64,000 bases of DNA from JAKAGZ01 sp963783855. Lineage in GTDB: Bacteria; Bacteroidota; Ignavibacteria; Ignavibacteriales; Ignavibacteriaceae. The stretch covers positions 310,001 to 374,000 of the forward strand of contig CAWAPE010000014.1 in the NCBI GenBank assembly GCA_963783855.1, given 5' to 3'. A program made the position numbers and the translations under genes. Shown here one piece after another: positions 44,265-54,162 of this stretch. The notes under the pieces were generated by a model that was not told where the DNA came from, ran no database searches, and saw only the letters and a list, made by a program, of their open reading frames with translations. Numbering within the stretch: the stretch's first letter is position 1; every line of letters starts with the position of its first letter.

Positions 44265-47200
44265 ATGGAAAGAAAAAAAGTAACTATTGATGGAAATGAA
44301 GCTGCTGCGTATGTAGCATTTAATACAAATGAAGTTATTGCGATCTACCCGATAACACCTTCTTCGAATATGGGCGAATGGTGTGATGCCTGGTCTGCTA
44401 AAGGAATGAAAAACGTATGGGATATTGTTCCTTCAGTAAGCGAATTGCAAAGTGAGGGGGGCGCCTCAGGAAGTGTTCACGGTGCTTTGCAGGCAGGTGC
44501 GCTTACAACAACTTTTACAGCATCACAGGGATTGCTTTTAATGATCCCGAATATGTTTAAGATTGCCGGCGAATTAACTTCAACCGTTTTTCACGTTTCG
44601 GCAAGATCGATTGCTGCACAGGCACTTTCAATTTTTGGCGATCACAGTGATGTTATGGCAACCCGCGGAACAGGGTTTGGTTTAATAGCTTCCAATTCTG
44701 TTCAGGAAGTTATGGACACAGCATTGATTGCACAGGCTGCAACTCTCGAATCAAGAATTCCTTTCGTTCACTTCTTTGATGGATTCAGAACCTCCCACGA
44801 AGTAATGAAAATTGAACAGTTGACAAAAGAAGATATGATGGCGATGCTTGACCAGAAATTAATTATTGAACATAGAAACAGAGCATTAAGCCCGGACCAT
44901 CCGGTGATGAGAGGAACGGCACAGAATCCTGATGTTTACTTCCAGGGAAGAGAAACGGTAAATAAATATTATGATGCCTGTCCTGACATTGTTCAGAAAG
45001 CAATGGACAAGTTTGCGAAAATTGTGGGAAGGCAATATCACTTATTTGATTATGTCGGCGCTCCTGATGCAGAAAGAGTAATTGTAATGATGACCTCTGG
45101 TTGCGGAGCTGCAGAAGAGACAGTTAAATATCTGACGGAAAAAGAAGAAAAAGTTGGATTGCTGAAAGTCAGACTTTACAGACCGTTCTCAATTGACCAC
45201 TTTATAAATGCGTTACCTGAAACAACGAAAGTAATTACAGTTTTAGATAGAACAAAAGAACCCGGCTCATCCGGTGAACCTCTTTATCTTGATATTGTAA
45301 ACGCGATTTCTGAAAAACACATTAATGGTGAATTAAAATTCGCTTACCCTAAAATTGTCGGCGGGCGTTACGGACTTTCTTCAAAAGAATTTACCCCGTC
45401 AATGGTTAAAGGTGTATTTGATGATGCTAAAAAAGATAAACCCAAAAATCATTTTACAATTGGTATTCAGGATGATGTAACTAATACAAGTCTCGCTTAC
45501 AATCCGGAATTTTCAATTGAATCAAACGAAACTTTCCGCGGAAAATTCTACGGACTGGGTGCTGATGGAACAGTTGGTGCAAACAAAAACTCTATTAAAA
45601 TTATTGGCGAAGGAACAGATTATTTTGCTCAGGGTTATTTTGTTTACGATTCAAAGAAATCGGGTTCAACTACAATTTCGCACTTAAGGTTTGGTCCAAA
45701 GGAAATAAACTCAACATACCTGGTGCACACAGCAAACTTTATTGCCTGTCACCAGACTGTATTTCTTGAAAAAATGGACATGCTCTCTGATGCTGTTGAA
45801 GGAGCAACATTCCTGTTGAATACAAAAGCATCTAAAGATGTAGTGTGGGATATTTTACCTGAAAAAGTTCAGAATGATCTTATAAACAAAAAAATGAAAT
45901 TCTTTATTATCGATGCTTATAAAGTTGGAAACGAAACAGGAATGGGAGCAAGGATTAATACAATTATGCAGACCTGCTTCTTTGCTATTTCAAATATATT
46001 CCCGAAAGAAAAAGCTATCTCAATGATCAAAGATTCGATAAAGAAAACCTACGGCGCAAAGGGTGATAAAATTGTTCAAATGAATTTTGATGCTGTTGAT
46101 CAAACAATTGCAAATTTGTTTGAAGTAGAAGTGCCTGAAAAAGTAACGAGCAAAATTCAGCTTCAGCCGGCAGTCTCTGGCAACGCACCTGAATTTGTTC
46201 AGAAAGTTACAGCTTGTATGATTGCAGGAAAAGGTGATGACCTTCCTGTAAGCAAGATGCCGGATGACGGAACTTACCCTGTTGGAACGGCTCAATGGGA
46301 AAAGAGAAATATCGCGCTCGAAGTTCCTGTGTGGGACGAAAGCATTTGTATACAGTGTAACAAATGCGTTGTTGTTTGTCCGCACGCTACTATACGCGCA
46401 AAAGTTTACGATGAAAAATTATTGGAGAATGCTCCGGCGACATTCAAACATATGCCTTTCAAAGGAAAAGGTTATGGAGAAGGGCTTGCTTATACAATAC
46501 AGGTTGCAGTAGAAGATTGTACCGGCTGTACGCTTTGTGTGGATGTTTGTCCTGCAAAGAACAAATCAAATACCAGCCTGAAATCAATAAATATGGAAGA
46601 GCAGCTTCCGTTGAGAGAAACGGAAAGAGCAAACTGGGATTTCTTCCTTAATCTTCCTGAATACGACAGAACAAAAATCAATACAGGACAGGTAAAAGAT
46701 TCTCAATTCCTCGAACCTCTGTTCGAATTCTCAGGAGCTTGTTCTGGTTGCGGTGAAACGCCCTATGTAAAATTAGCAAGCCAGCTCTTTGGTGACAGAA
46801 TGGTTGTTGCAAACGCAACAGGATGTTCATCAATTTATGGCGGTAATCTTCCTACTACTCCATGGACAAAAAATAAAGAAGGAAGAGGCCCGGCATGGTC
46901 AAACTCACTTTTTGAAGATAACGCTGAATTCGGATTGGGTTTCAGGCTGGCAATTGATAAACACGAAATGCAGGCTCAGGAATTAGTTAAAAAATTCGCT
47001 TCTGATCTTGGAGATACTCTGGTTAATGAAATAATAAATGCAGATCAAAAAGATGAAGCAGGTATTTATGAACAAAGACAGAGAGTTGATGAAATAAAGA
47101 AAAAAATGTCCGATGCAAAATTTGCAAAAAATAATGATGCAAATGATCTGCTTAGCATTGCTGATTATCTTGTCAAAAAATCTGTCTGGATTATGGGCGG

Positions 47201-47852
47201 AGACGGATGGGCTTACGATATCGGTTACGGCGGCTTGGATCACGTACTTGCTTCAGGCAAAAACGTAAATGTGCTGGTTCTGGATACAGAAGTATATTCC
47301 AACACAGGCGGGCAGATGTCAAAGGCAACACCAAGGGGTGCTGTTGCAAAATTTGCGGCCGGCGGAAAACCTCTTGGCAAAAAAGACCTCGGACTTATGG
47401 CAATGACATACGGAAACGTTTACGTCGCAAAAGTTGCGATGGGATCAAACGATGCGCAGACTGTAAAGGCATTCCTGGAAGCTGAAGCATACGACGGTCC
47501 TTCATTGATAATCGCCTACAGCCACTGTATAGCTCACGGAATAAATATGGGCACAGCAATGAGAAATCAGAAAGCCGCTGTAGATTCCGGCTACTGGCAG
47601 CTTTACAGGTTTAATCCTGAATTGACAAAAGATGGAAAGAATCCATTCAAACTGGAATCAAAAGGATTGAAGATACCGTTAAAAGATTATGCTTACCTTG
47701 AAACCAGGTACAAAATGTTGACCAAATCTGACCCGCAGACTGCAGAAAAATTAATGAAAGAAGCACAGCAGGATGTGTACGATAGATGGAACACTTACGA
47801 AAATATGGCTGCCGAAAAACCGGCGGAGAAAAAAGAAAGTAAACAATCGTAG
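44265..47852 (+). CDS. nifJ: Pyruvate:ferredoxin (flavodoxin) oxidoreductase
   Basis: Single-chain homodimeric enzyme converting pyruvate and CoA to acetyl-CoA, CO2 and reduced ferredoxin. Start set at ATG 44265 (MERKKVTIDGNEAA, 1195 aa), where homologues begin; an ATG at 44184 would add 27 unrelated residues. Domains: pyruvate-binding (IYPITPSSNMGEW), CoA-binding middle, two 4Fe-4S motifs (CIQCNKCVVVCPHA and CTGCTLCVDVCPAK) after residue 680, the proximal cluster cysteines CSGCGETPY, and the thiamine-diphosphate site GDGWAYDIGYGG. All key residues are present. Confidence 0.93.
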   Translation: MERKKVTIDGNEAAAYVAFNTNEVIAIYPITPSSNMGEWCDAWSAKGMKNVWDIVPSVSELQSEGGASGSVHGALQAGALTTTFTASQGLLLMIPNMFKIAGELTSTVFHVSARSIAAQALSIFGDHSDVMATRGTGFGLIASNSVQEVMDTALIAQAATLESRIPFVHFFDGFRTSHEVMKIEQLTKEDMMAMLDQKLIIEHRNRALSPDHPVMRGTAQNPDVYFQGRETVNKYYDACPDIVQKAMDKFAKIVGRQYHLFDYVGAPDAERVIVMMTSGCGAAEETVKYLTEKEEKVGLLKVRLYRPFSIDHFINALPETTKVITVLDRTKEPGSSGEPLYLDIVNAISEKHINGELKFAYPKIVGGRYGLSSKEFTPSMVKGVFDDAKKDKPKNHFTIGIQDDVTNTSLAYNPEFSIESNETFRGKFYGLGADGTVGANKNSIKIIGEGTDYFAQGYFVYDSKKSGSTTISHLRFGPKEINSTYLVHTANFIACHQTVFLEKMDMLSDAVEGATFLLNTKASKDVVWDILPEKVQNDLINKKMKFFIIDAYKVGNETGMGARINTIMQTCFFAISNIFPKEKAISMIKDSIKKTYGAKGDKIVQMNFDAVDQTIANLFEVEVPEKVTSKIQLQPAVSGNAPEFVQKVTACMIAGKGDDLPVSKMPDDGTYPVGTAQWEKRNIALEVPVWDESICIQCNKCVVVCPHATIRAKVYDEKLLENAPATFKHMPFKGKGYGEGLAYTIQVAVEDCTGCTLCVDVCPAKNKSNTSLKSINMEEQLPLRETERANWDFFLNLPEYDRTKINTGQVKDSQFLEPLFEFSGACSGCGETPYVKLASQLFGDRMVVANATGCSSIYGGNLPTTPWTKNKEGRGPAWSNSLFEDNAEFGLGFRLAIDKHEMQAQELVKKFASDLGDTLVNEIINADQKDEAGIYEQRQRVDEIKKKMSDAKFAKNNDANDLLSIADYLVKKSVWIMGGDGWAYDIGYGGLDHVLASGKNVNVLVLDTEVYSNTGGQMSKATPRGAVAKFAAGGKPLGKKDLGLMAMTYGNVYVAKVAMGSNDAQTVKAFLEAEAYDGPSLIIAYSHCIAHGINMGTAMRNQKAAVDSGYWQLYRFNPELTKDGKNPFKLESKGLKIPLKDYAYLETRYKMLTKSDPQTAEKLMKEAQQDVYDRWNTYENMAAEKPAEKKESKQS

Positions 47853-47871
47853 AATTTAAAGGAAAAATAAA

Positions 47872-48861
47872 ATGAATCTCGAAACAAATTATTTAGGCTT
47901 GAAATTAAAGAATCCGATTGTTCCATCTGCGGGACCGCTTTCACAGGAAATATCAAATTTCAAAAAATTTGAAGATGCCGGTGCTGCTGCTGTTGTGATG
48001 TATTCTTTGTTCGAAGAGCAGATTGAACACGAAGCACTGGAACTGGATTACCAGACTTCCGTAACAGCGGATAGTAACCCTGAAGCTACTTCATATTTTC
48101 CTGAAGATCTCGAATTTAAACTCGGGCCTGAACAATATCTTGAACATATCAGGAAAGCAAAAGAAGCTGTTGATATCCCGATCATCGGAAGCCTTAACGG
48201 AAAATCATTGGGTGGCTGGACGGACTATGCTAAGAAAATTGAGCAGGCTGGTGCAGATGCTCTTGAACTTAATATTTACAGGCTTGCAACAAACCAGGAG
48301 CAATCAGGATTCGATATTGAAAAAGATTATCTCGATATAGTTAAACAGGTGAAATCATCTGTTAGCATTCCAATCGCAGTAAAATTGGGACCATATTTCA
48401 GTTCAATGGCGTGGATGGCAAAACAGTTTGAAGAAGCCGGAGCAGACGGATTGGTTTTATTCAACAGGTTCTACCAGCCGGATATCAACCTTGAGAGTCT
48501 GGAAGTAACTCCGGATGTGTTATTGAGTACTCCAATGGATATGAGGCTTCCTTTAAGGTGGATCGGAATTTTATACGGAAAAGTTAAACTCGATCTCGCC
48601 GCCACAAGTGGAATAGATACGGACCAGGATGTACTTAAAATGATTATGGCCGGAGCGAAAGTTACACAGATGCTCTCGAGCCTGTTAAGAAACGGAATTG
48701 AACACATTACAGATGTGCTTACAAAAATGATCTACTGGATGGAAGTGAACGAATATGAATCACTCGATCAGATGAGAGGAAGCATCAGTCATCAGAATGT
48801 TGCTGATCCTTCTGTTTTTGAACGCGCAAACTATATGAAGGTTCTCAACTCATACAAATAA
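47872..48861 (+). CDS. Dihydroorotate dehydrogenase-like flavoprotein
   Basis: 329 aa, class 1 PyrD-like FMN barrel: LGLKLKNPIVPSAGPLSQ at the start, IPIIGSLNG, ALELNIY in place of the LNISCPN of real PyrD, and AATSGIDTDQDVLKMIMAGAKV. It lacks the serine/cysteine catalytic loop, so it is probably not a pyrimidine biosynthesis enzyme. In many Bacteroidota a gene of this kind follows nifJ, as here with a 19-base gap and GGAAAAAT before the ATG. Function unknown; an electron-transfer link to PFOR is possible. Confidence 0.85.
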   Translation: MNLETNYLGLKLKNPIVPSAGPLSQEISNFKKFEDAGAAAVVMYSLFEEQIEHEALELDYQTSVTADSNPEATSYFPEDLEFKLGPEQYLEHIRKAKEAVDIPIIGSLNGKSLGGWTDYAKKIEQAGADALELNIYRLATNQEQSGFDIEKDYLDIVKQVKSSVSIPIAVKLGPYFSSMAWMAKQFEEAGADGLVLFNRFYQPDINLESLEVTPDVLLSTPMDMRLPLRWIGILYGKVKLDLAATSGIDTDQDVLKMIMAGAKVTQMLSSLLRNGIEHITDVLTKMIYWMEVNEYESLDQMRGSISHQNVADPSVFERANYMKVLNSYK

Positions 48862-48888
48862 AATCTCACCACACCTATTGCGGATGGA

Positions 48889-48917
48889 GTAGGGGACGCA
48901 CTTAATGCGTCCCCTAC
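48889..48917. repeat. REP-like hairpin GTAGGGGACGCA
   Basis: Twelve-pair perfect stem: GTAGGGGACGCA (48889-48900), loop CTTAA, TGCGTCCCCTAC (48906-48917). It lies between convergent genes without a T-run immediately after, so it may be a dispersed repeat that also slows transcription. Confidence 0.6.
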
Positions 48918-48934
48918 AACATTAAAAATATTTT

Positions 48935-51298
48935 TTATTTCATAACAATCATTTTCTTCCTGTCGAAAAACTCGTTTGTTTTTATTGTGTAAAAATAAAC
49001 TCCGCTGCTCAGCCTGCTTGCGTCAAAATTAGCGGTATAAAACCCGGCAGGCTTGTCTTCATTAACAAGGGTTGCTATTTCTCTTCCGAGTACGTCATAG
49101 ACTTTTATTTTTACAAAGCCTTCTTTTTTGATAGAATAGTTTATGAGCGTTGTTGGATTAAAAGGATTTGGATTATTTTGCTCAAGTTTATTTTCTGTTG
49201 GTAATGAGGCCGTAGTGCGCGCAAGCCCTCCATCTACAGTTACATAAATTATATTAGAGGTGGCATTATTATTCTGGTTATCTGTAACAACGCATTTCAG
49301 TTCAAAATCCTGGTCATCATATCTTGTAATTTGCTGGCTGTGATCCTGCATCATAATCCAGTAACCGGCCGGGGGTTTATTAATAGAAGCCGTTTTGGGT
49401 AGAGTGCCCGGGTAAAGTAAATACCAGTCATATGTATAAGGTTGATAACCACCACTCGGATTGGCTGTCCACGTACCGTTTTGGCCGGAATTAAGATATG
49501 TGTTGCCTGAAATTGATGCGGAAAGAGGGGCAGGTACGCCAAGTGTAGAGTACCCGAATTGAACGTTCGAAGGAGTCGTAGGATACCAGCCAAGAAATCC
49601 ACCAGATAAAGAATATACTTCATATACATAAGTGTAAATAGTTGCACTGTTATTTGTTACGGTACCGGGCACAACATTGCAATAGCCCATTCCATAATTT
49701 GAGTTTGCGGCTGACCAGCCTGTAGTTGCGACACCTCTACCCCATATATTTGGATTTGTCAGAGAACTAAAATAAATTGTTTTTCTAACTTCATGTCTGT
49801 ATGCAATATGATTACCATCTGGTAAACCGCTTGCACCATAAGTATTAAGGTAAAATGCTGGGCCTTTATAATAATCTGTTCCACCTGAAGCACTTAATTG
49901 ATTAAATGAATAGGGGTATCGTAACAAATCTAATGCCTTTTTTGCATTTACGCGTCCGTAACCATATTCATTTGTATAATTTTGACCATTCATACCAGGT
50001 ACTTTATCTGCAGAAAGTTGAATTATATGTTCAATGTCATCGTTATCAAGATTTGAGTTATAGCCTTTCAGTAAGGACGCAATGCCTGTTACTATAGGCG
50101 TAGCCATTGAGGTCCCGGCCAAATAATCGTAGTAACCTCCATAACTTGCATTATAATAAGCCACTGTAGAAAAAATATCAAAAGGATCTCCAGCGCCCGA
50201 ACCTCCGGGAGCGGACACATCAATCCACGAAGCTGCTTGAGAATATGATGCACGATTATCTGTAGCAGTAGTTGCACCAACAGATATAATTCCCTGTCCA
50301 TAGTCTGCAGGGTATGTTGGGCCTGTGGCACCTTTATCATCCATAGCTACTACTGCAACGCGATTCATTTTGTAAGCATAAGAAAAAGCTGATCGAACAA
50401 CAAAACTATAATTAGGCCCGCCCCAACTATTGTTCAATATAGAACAATTTTGATTTACTGCATCTACTATAGCATTGTAGATAAAAACATTATCATTTTG
50501 ATGGTTCTGAGAATCAAAAATTCTTTTAGAATATATCTGGGCATTTTGATCCACGCCTGCGATTCCCGGTCCATTATTAGTCTTTGCAGAAGCTATTCCC
50601 GCAACATGAGTTCCGTGTGTATAACTGTTGTAAAAATATGGATCGTGCCAATTGTAATCAGGTAAATCACCGCTGGATTTTCCACTCAGGTCCTCCTGAT
50701 CTGTTTTCACACCTGAATCAATAATTCCGATTTTAACCTGTGAACTTCCTGTAAATATCTGCCAGGCATCTTCAGCTTTAATATCCGCGCCAACAGTACC
50801 GCCCGATTGGCCGGTATTTTTTAAATACCACTGTTTTCCATAATGTTGATCATTTGTATATAACTGCCATCCCCCATTTTTTTCTGAAAATATTACGTCG
50901 GATGAATTACGTAATGTTGACATAACAGAATCTGCAACACTATTTGGAGGTAATTCAATTTTATATAACCAGGAAAGATTAAGCATCTTGATGGACTTTC
51001 TGTCTTTTGTATATCTAACAGTGTCTGCTAAGTTGAAACCTGAATATGCTCTCTTAATATTAAAAATTTTTAGCTTCTTGAGAGTTGAAAGAAATGCTTT
51101 GGATTTTACATTGGTGGAATCTAATCCGAATGAATCTTTCAAATTTAGTCCTACATTAATTGTATTTGGTTTTAAATAGACAAGAATTTCATTTGAATTT
51201 GATTTTTGTGATAAGAGTGATGAAGTGCCGACAATCAGGATGAATAAGGTCATAAAAATTCTGCTAAATGTTAAATGTATATTATTTTTCATTATCAA
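48935..51298 (-). CDS. Subtilisin-like (S8) serine protease with T9SS type A sorting domain
   Basis: 787 aa. Signal peptide about 1-30 (TSSLLSQ), an N-terminal propeptide-like region to about 150, and the S8 domain with D194 (IGIIDSGV), H228 (THGTHVAG), N290 in NNSWGG and S396 (GTSMATP). After 470 comes a beta-rich extension with PKD/Ig-like segments, then the sorting domain: NPNPFNPTTLINY, KIKVYDVLGREIATLV, LSSGVYFYTI, basic end KKMIVMK. Secreted or surface protease. Intact, unlike its paralogue at 53714-55988. Third gene of a cassette with lipoprotein 51492 and regulator remnant 52622. Confidence 0.9.
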   Translation of the reverse strand: MIMKNNIHLTFSRIFMTLFILIVGTSSLLSQKSNSNEILVYLKPNTINVGLNLKDSFGLDSTNVKSKAFLSTLKKLKIFNIKRAYSGFNLADTVRYTKDRKSIKMLNLSWLYKIELPPNSVADSVMSTLRNSSDVIFSEKNGGWQLYTNDQHYGKQWYLKNTGQSGGTVGADIKAEDAWQIFTGSSQVKIGIIDSGVKTDQEDLSGKSSGDLPDYNWHDPYFYNSYTHGTHVAGIASAKTNNGPGIAGVDQNAQIYSKRIFDSQNHQNDNVFIYNAIVDAVNQNCSILNNSWGGPNYSFVVRSAFSYAYKMNRVAVVAMDDKGATGPTYPADYGQGIISVGATTATDNRASYSQAASWIDVSAPGGSGAGDPFDIFSTVAYYNASYGGYYDYLAGTSMATPIVTGIASLLKGYNSNLDNDDIEHIIQLSADKVPGMNGQNYTNEYGYGRVNAKKALDLLRYPYSFNQLSASGGTDYYKGPAFYLNTYGASGLPDGNHIAYRHEVRKTIYFSSLTNPNIWGRGVATTGWSAANSNYGMGYCNVVPGTVTNNSATIYTYVYEVYSLSGGFLGWYPTTPSNVQFGYSTLGVPAPLSASISGNTYLNSGQNGTWTANPSGGYQPYTYDWYLLYPGTLPKTASINKPPAGYWIMMQDHSQQITRYDDQDFELKCVVTDNQNNNATSNIIYVTVDGGLARTTASLPTENKLEQNNPNPFNPTTLINYSIKKEGFVKIKVYDVLGREIATLVNEDKPAGFYTANFDASRLSSGVYFYTIKTNEFFDRKKMIVMK

Positions 51299-51359
51299 AT
51301 TCTCCTTTAAGCAACTTGTTTTGAAAACATGTATATTTTAAGCCAACATTAGGAAACAG

Positions 51360-51448
51360 AAAGCCCTCGCAGGAATAATTATCCTGAAAATAAATTCTTT
51401 TGGCGAAGAGTATTTTCATTCCGTTTAAACGGAATCGGGGGCTTTTTT
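51360..51448. other. Multi-branched inverted repeat (predicted four-way junction) with T-run
   Basis: A closing stem AAAGCCCTCG / CGGGGGCTTT (51360-51369 with 51436-51445, one G-U) encloses three hairpins: CAGGA..TCCTG (51370-51386), AAAATA..TATTTT with inner TCTT/AAGA (51387-51416), and the perfect palindrome ATTCCGTTTAAACGGAAT (51418-51435). T(6) at 51443-51448 follows on the plus strand. It sits 62 bases upstream of the protease start on the other strand. It could be a leader structure, a terminator or a protein-binding site. Confidence 0.5.
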
Positions 51449-51491
51449 ATTAAATATTCATATCATTGGAAATCACCGCCATAAATAATTT

Positions 51492-52523
51492 TTAATTTGT
51501 GGACAATGGGTTAAAGGTCAATTGCTGTTGCTGCCCGGTGTTAATATTAATTATCCAAAGTGTCCCATTTTGAGGGGGCCAACTGTCAAAGCGGTATTTT
51601 GTATATACGATAAAATTACCTGTTGGATTCCAGGAAAATGAAACGCCAGAACCCGTTTCTACCCCTTCTGTTGTTAACTGGTGCTTACCCGAACCATCAG
51701 CATTCATAATCCAAATTTGTGGTTGACTATTAACTGGTTGAGATGTAAATGCTATTTCTATACTATCAGAAGAGTATTTAAGGTAGCGATTATCATAATT
51801 GTATTCACCTAAAAATTGAAGAAAATTGCGTTTTTCAGTTTGTGTATTAAATAACCAAAGAGAATCGCCAATTACCTGACCCGAAGATGTGACTGCCCTA
51901 GTTAAATAGATAATATCTAAATTATTAGGCTTCCAATCTGGATAATTACCGAATGCAGCCAGAAATCTATTTTGTGCACCATCTGACGTCATTAACCATA
52001 TTCCACATCTAATTATGGTATCACAAATTGATTCATTATAAGCAATCCACTGTCCGTCTGGGCTCCAGGAAGGAAAGAAGTTTCTGCCTTCAGTTGTAAG
52101 TTGCACAAGCGTTGTTGTATCAAATGTTGTGCCTGTAAATTTCATTTTATAAATCTGTGCGTTTGCTACGAAAGCAATCCACTTACCATCAGGCGACCAG
52201 GCAGGGCACTGCAGTTGATAAGGTAATATTCTTCTCATATTTGTACCATCAGAATTGACAAGCCAGAAGCCTGATGAGTCGCTTTCCAGTTCATACTTAT
52301 CCGGGTATATATTATTACCGGAGTAGTGAATACTTTTTATAGGCGTATGATTGAATCCGATAAACTCTCCATTCGGATACCAAATAGGGCTATTATAGGC
52401 TATAAACGGTATTGTTGTTGGAGGGAAAATTCCACTCCTATCTACAGGATTATCATTGCAGGAATTCAAGAAAAAAATCCCCGTAAAAGAAAGGATAAAA
52501 ATCAGTAAGTAACGAAGTTTCAT
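51492..52523 (-). CDS. Lipoprotein with TolB/WD40-like beta-propeller repeats
   Basis: 343 aa. Signal peptide with a lipobox-like FLNSC (Cys about 22), so anchored to a membrane. The body has PD40/WD40 propeller units repeated: FWLVNSDGTNMRRI, CPAWSPDGKWIAFV, FPSWSPDGQWIAYN, IWIMNADGSGKHQL, SFSWNPTGNFIVYT. Resembles the propeller of TolB-like proteins. It lies between a broken LuxR-type regulator (52622-53425) and the intact S8 protease, in the position taken by a barrel protein in the sister cassette. Function unknown. Confidence 0.8.
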   Translation of the reverse strand: MKLRYLLIFILSFTGIFFLNSCNDNPVDRSGIFPPTTIPFIAYNSPIWYPNGEFIGFNHTPIKSIHYSGNNIYPDKYELESDSSGFWLVNSDGTNMRRILPYQLQCPAWSPDGKWIAFVANAQIYKMKFTGTTFDTTTLVQLTTEGRNFFPSWSPDGQWIAYNESICDTIIRCGIWLMTSDGAQNRFLAAFGNYPDWKPNNLDIIYLTRAVTSSGQVIGDSLWLFNTQTEKRNFLQFLGEYNYDNRYLKYSSDSIEIAFTSQPVNSQPQIWIMNADGSGKHQLTTEGVETGSGVSFSWNPTGNFIVYTKYRFDSWPPQNGTLWIININTGQQQQLTFNPLSTN

Positions 52524-52601
52524 AATACTTGTAATTTTATGTCCAGTTTGCTTAAGTATTCATATCTCCCAAAAAGTTAATATAAAAAGCAGTTAATAGT
52601 C

Positions 52602-52620
52602 AATATAGGAATCCTATATT
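52602..52620 (-). promoter_or_regulatory. Palindrome AATATAGGA-A-TCCTATATT between regulator and lipoprotein
   Basis: Perfect nine-pair inverted repeat directly after the stop of the regulator remnant, followed on the minus strand by ATTGACTAT. The same position in the sister cassette has AATACAG..CTGTATT followed by ATTGACTAT (56755-56773). Conservation of the arrangement, with compensating changes, suggests an operator or terminator for the following gene. Confidence 0.45.
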
Positions 52621-52621
52621 T

Positions 52622-53425
52622 TTAAATGTTTTTTCCAGCAAGAAATTTCAGGATAATTTCATTCCTTACTGCAAAAATAAGCAGGTCTGTTGTGGATTTA
52701 AGGCTTAGTTTTTTCAGAATATGTGCTTTATGCTGTTCAACGTACCTACAAAAATATTAAGATACCGGCAATTTCCTTATTACTTCTTTCTTCGCTAATT
52801 TGTAGTAATATTTCTTTTTCTCTCATTGTTAATCGTTTAATAAGTTGAATTGTTTACTGTAAAACTTTTTCAGCATTTTCTTTTAACTGCCAGTATAAAA
52901 CTTCTTCAGTTACAGGGTTGCTTGGTTTATGATTTGCATAGTTACGTGCACAGGCATATCTTTTGGGGAGCAGCGATGTAATTTTGCTGTAATAAAATGT
53001 ACAGCCTTCACTTACTAATTTTATTATTTTTATTAGCTTCTCTTTTCCCTGTTTTACCGAAGGCAAAGTACTGTTATATTTCCAAACGGGGAGGTATCTT
53101 GTTTATGCAGGATCCCGTTAATTTGGGAATTACGTAACCTGTTGATGTAATTTCTATCTGTAATATCTGTATATAATATTTTTTTAAATTCTTCTAAAGC
53201 GTTCATTCCATTTACAAAATCCAATACATCATCTTTGTTGAATGTGTGGTAGTTTATGAATATTAAAGAAGGTTTTTTAGAATTGTTTTTAATAAATTTT
53301 GTTGCATCAGTGAAATTGCGGAAATTATCGCTGATATTAATGTGCTTTTCTTCTCTTAGGATTTCTTTAGCGACTACGGCTGTATCAGTATGAGAAGACA
53401 GAATATATAGATTTGTCTTTTGCAT
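52622..53425 (-). pseudogene. Broken LuxR-type response-regulator-like gene
   Basis: Paralogue of the intact gene at 56775. Pieces in different frames: MQKTNLYILSSHTDTAVVAKEILREE (from 53425), then PSVKQGKEKLIKIIKLVSEG (53066-52854), then the LuxR helix-turn-helix REKEILLQISEERSNKEIAG, and EQHKAHILKKLSLKSTTDLLIFAVRNE. Lesions: one-base shift near 53090, a stop TAA at 52854-52856 where the intact copy has Glu, and further shifts near 52760. The DNA-binding domain cannot be made whole, so the gene is dead unless all changes are sequencing errors, which is unlikely given a nonsense codon. Confidence 0.8.
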
Positions 53426-53467
53426 CTCTGCAAAGCTCTTATGTGTGAATGGAAAAATATTACTGTT

Positions 53468-53547
53468 TATAAATTATACCGGGGGCGGGGGAATATCAAG
53501 GAAAAACGGTGTGTTTCGCTAACCTGACCGAAATCCGCAGTGGGCAT
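53468..53547 (-). promoter_or_regulatory. Upstream block shared by the two regulator genes
   Basis: Upstream of the broken regulator, TAAATTATA, a G-rich run, GAATATCAAG, then AACCTGACCGAAATCCGC (53521-53538). The same order is found before the intact regulator at 57636-57712, with AACCTGACCAAAATCCGC (57688-57705). The block must be a remnant of duplication and may carry the promoter. The 290-base gap 53426-53713 otherwise holds only the hairpin at 53670. Confidence 0.5.
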
Positions 53548-53669
53548 TTCTTTATTGATCATTGAATAATTTTGTTGAATATGAAAATTATTGCGGGGAA
53601 GTGATATGTTATTTTCGTCCTGTCCGTTGGTTAAAATATTGAGGGGGATCTTTGTTCTTAATTTAATCT

Positions 53670-53697
53670 GGCTGCCACAGAACTATCCGTGACAGCC
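53670..53697. repeat. Hairpin GGCTGCCAC..GTGACAGCC
   Basis: Eight pairs with one mismatch, just after the stop of the protease pseudogene (53714) on the minus strand. No T-run. Takes the place held by the 48889 hairpin after the intact protease. Confidence 0.45.
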
Positions 53698-54162
53698 GAA
53701 AGAAATTATTTCCTTATTTCATAACTATCATTTTCTTTCTGTCGAAAAATTCGTCTGTTTTTATTGTGTAAAAATAGACGCCGCTGCTTAGCTTACCTGC
53801 ATCAAAATTAACAGTGTAAAACTCGGTAGGCTTGTCTTATTAACAAGAGTTGCTATTTCTCTTCTGAGTACGTCATAGACTTTTATTTTTACAAAACTTT
53901 CTTTTTTGATAGAATAATTTATGAGAGTTGTGGGATTAAAAGGATTGGGATTATTCTGCTCAAGTTTATTTTCTGACGGTAATGAGGACGGGCTGCGTGC
54001 TAGTTTTTATTTACAGTTACATAAATTATGTTAGAATTACGGTGTTATTTGGTTATCTGTAACAACGCATTTTAGTTCGAAATCCTGGTCATCATACCTT
54101 GAAATTTGTTGGCTGTGATTTTGCTTAATATAATAGTTGGTTAGTGGTTTTTTTATAGATAC

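Noticed and set aside
51360..51448. tRNA gene
   Set aside because: Cloverleaf-like folding but no conserved T-loop, no usable anticodon arm, stems of the wrong length.
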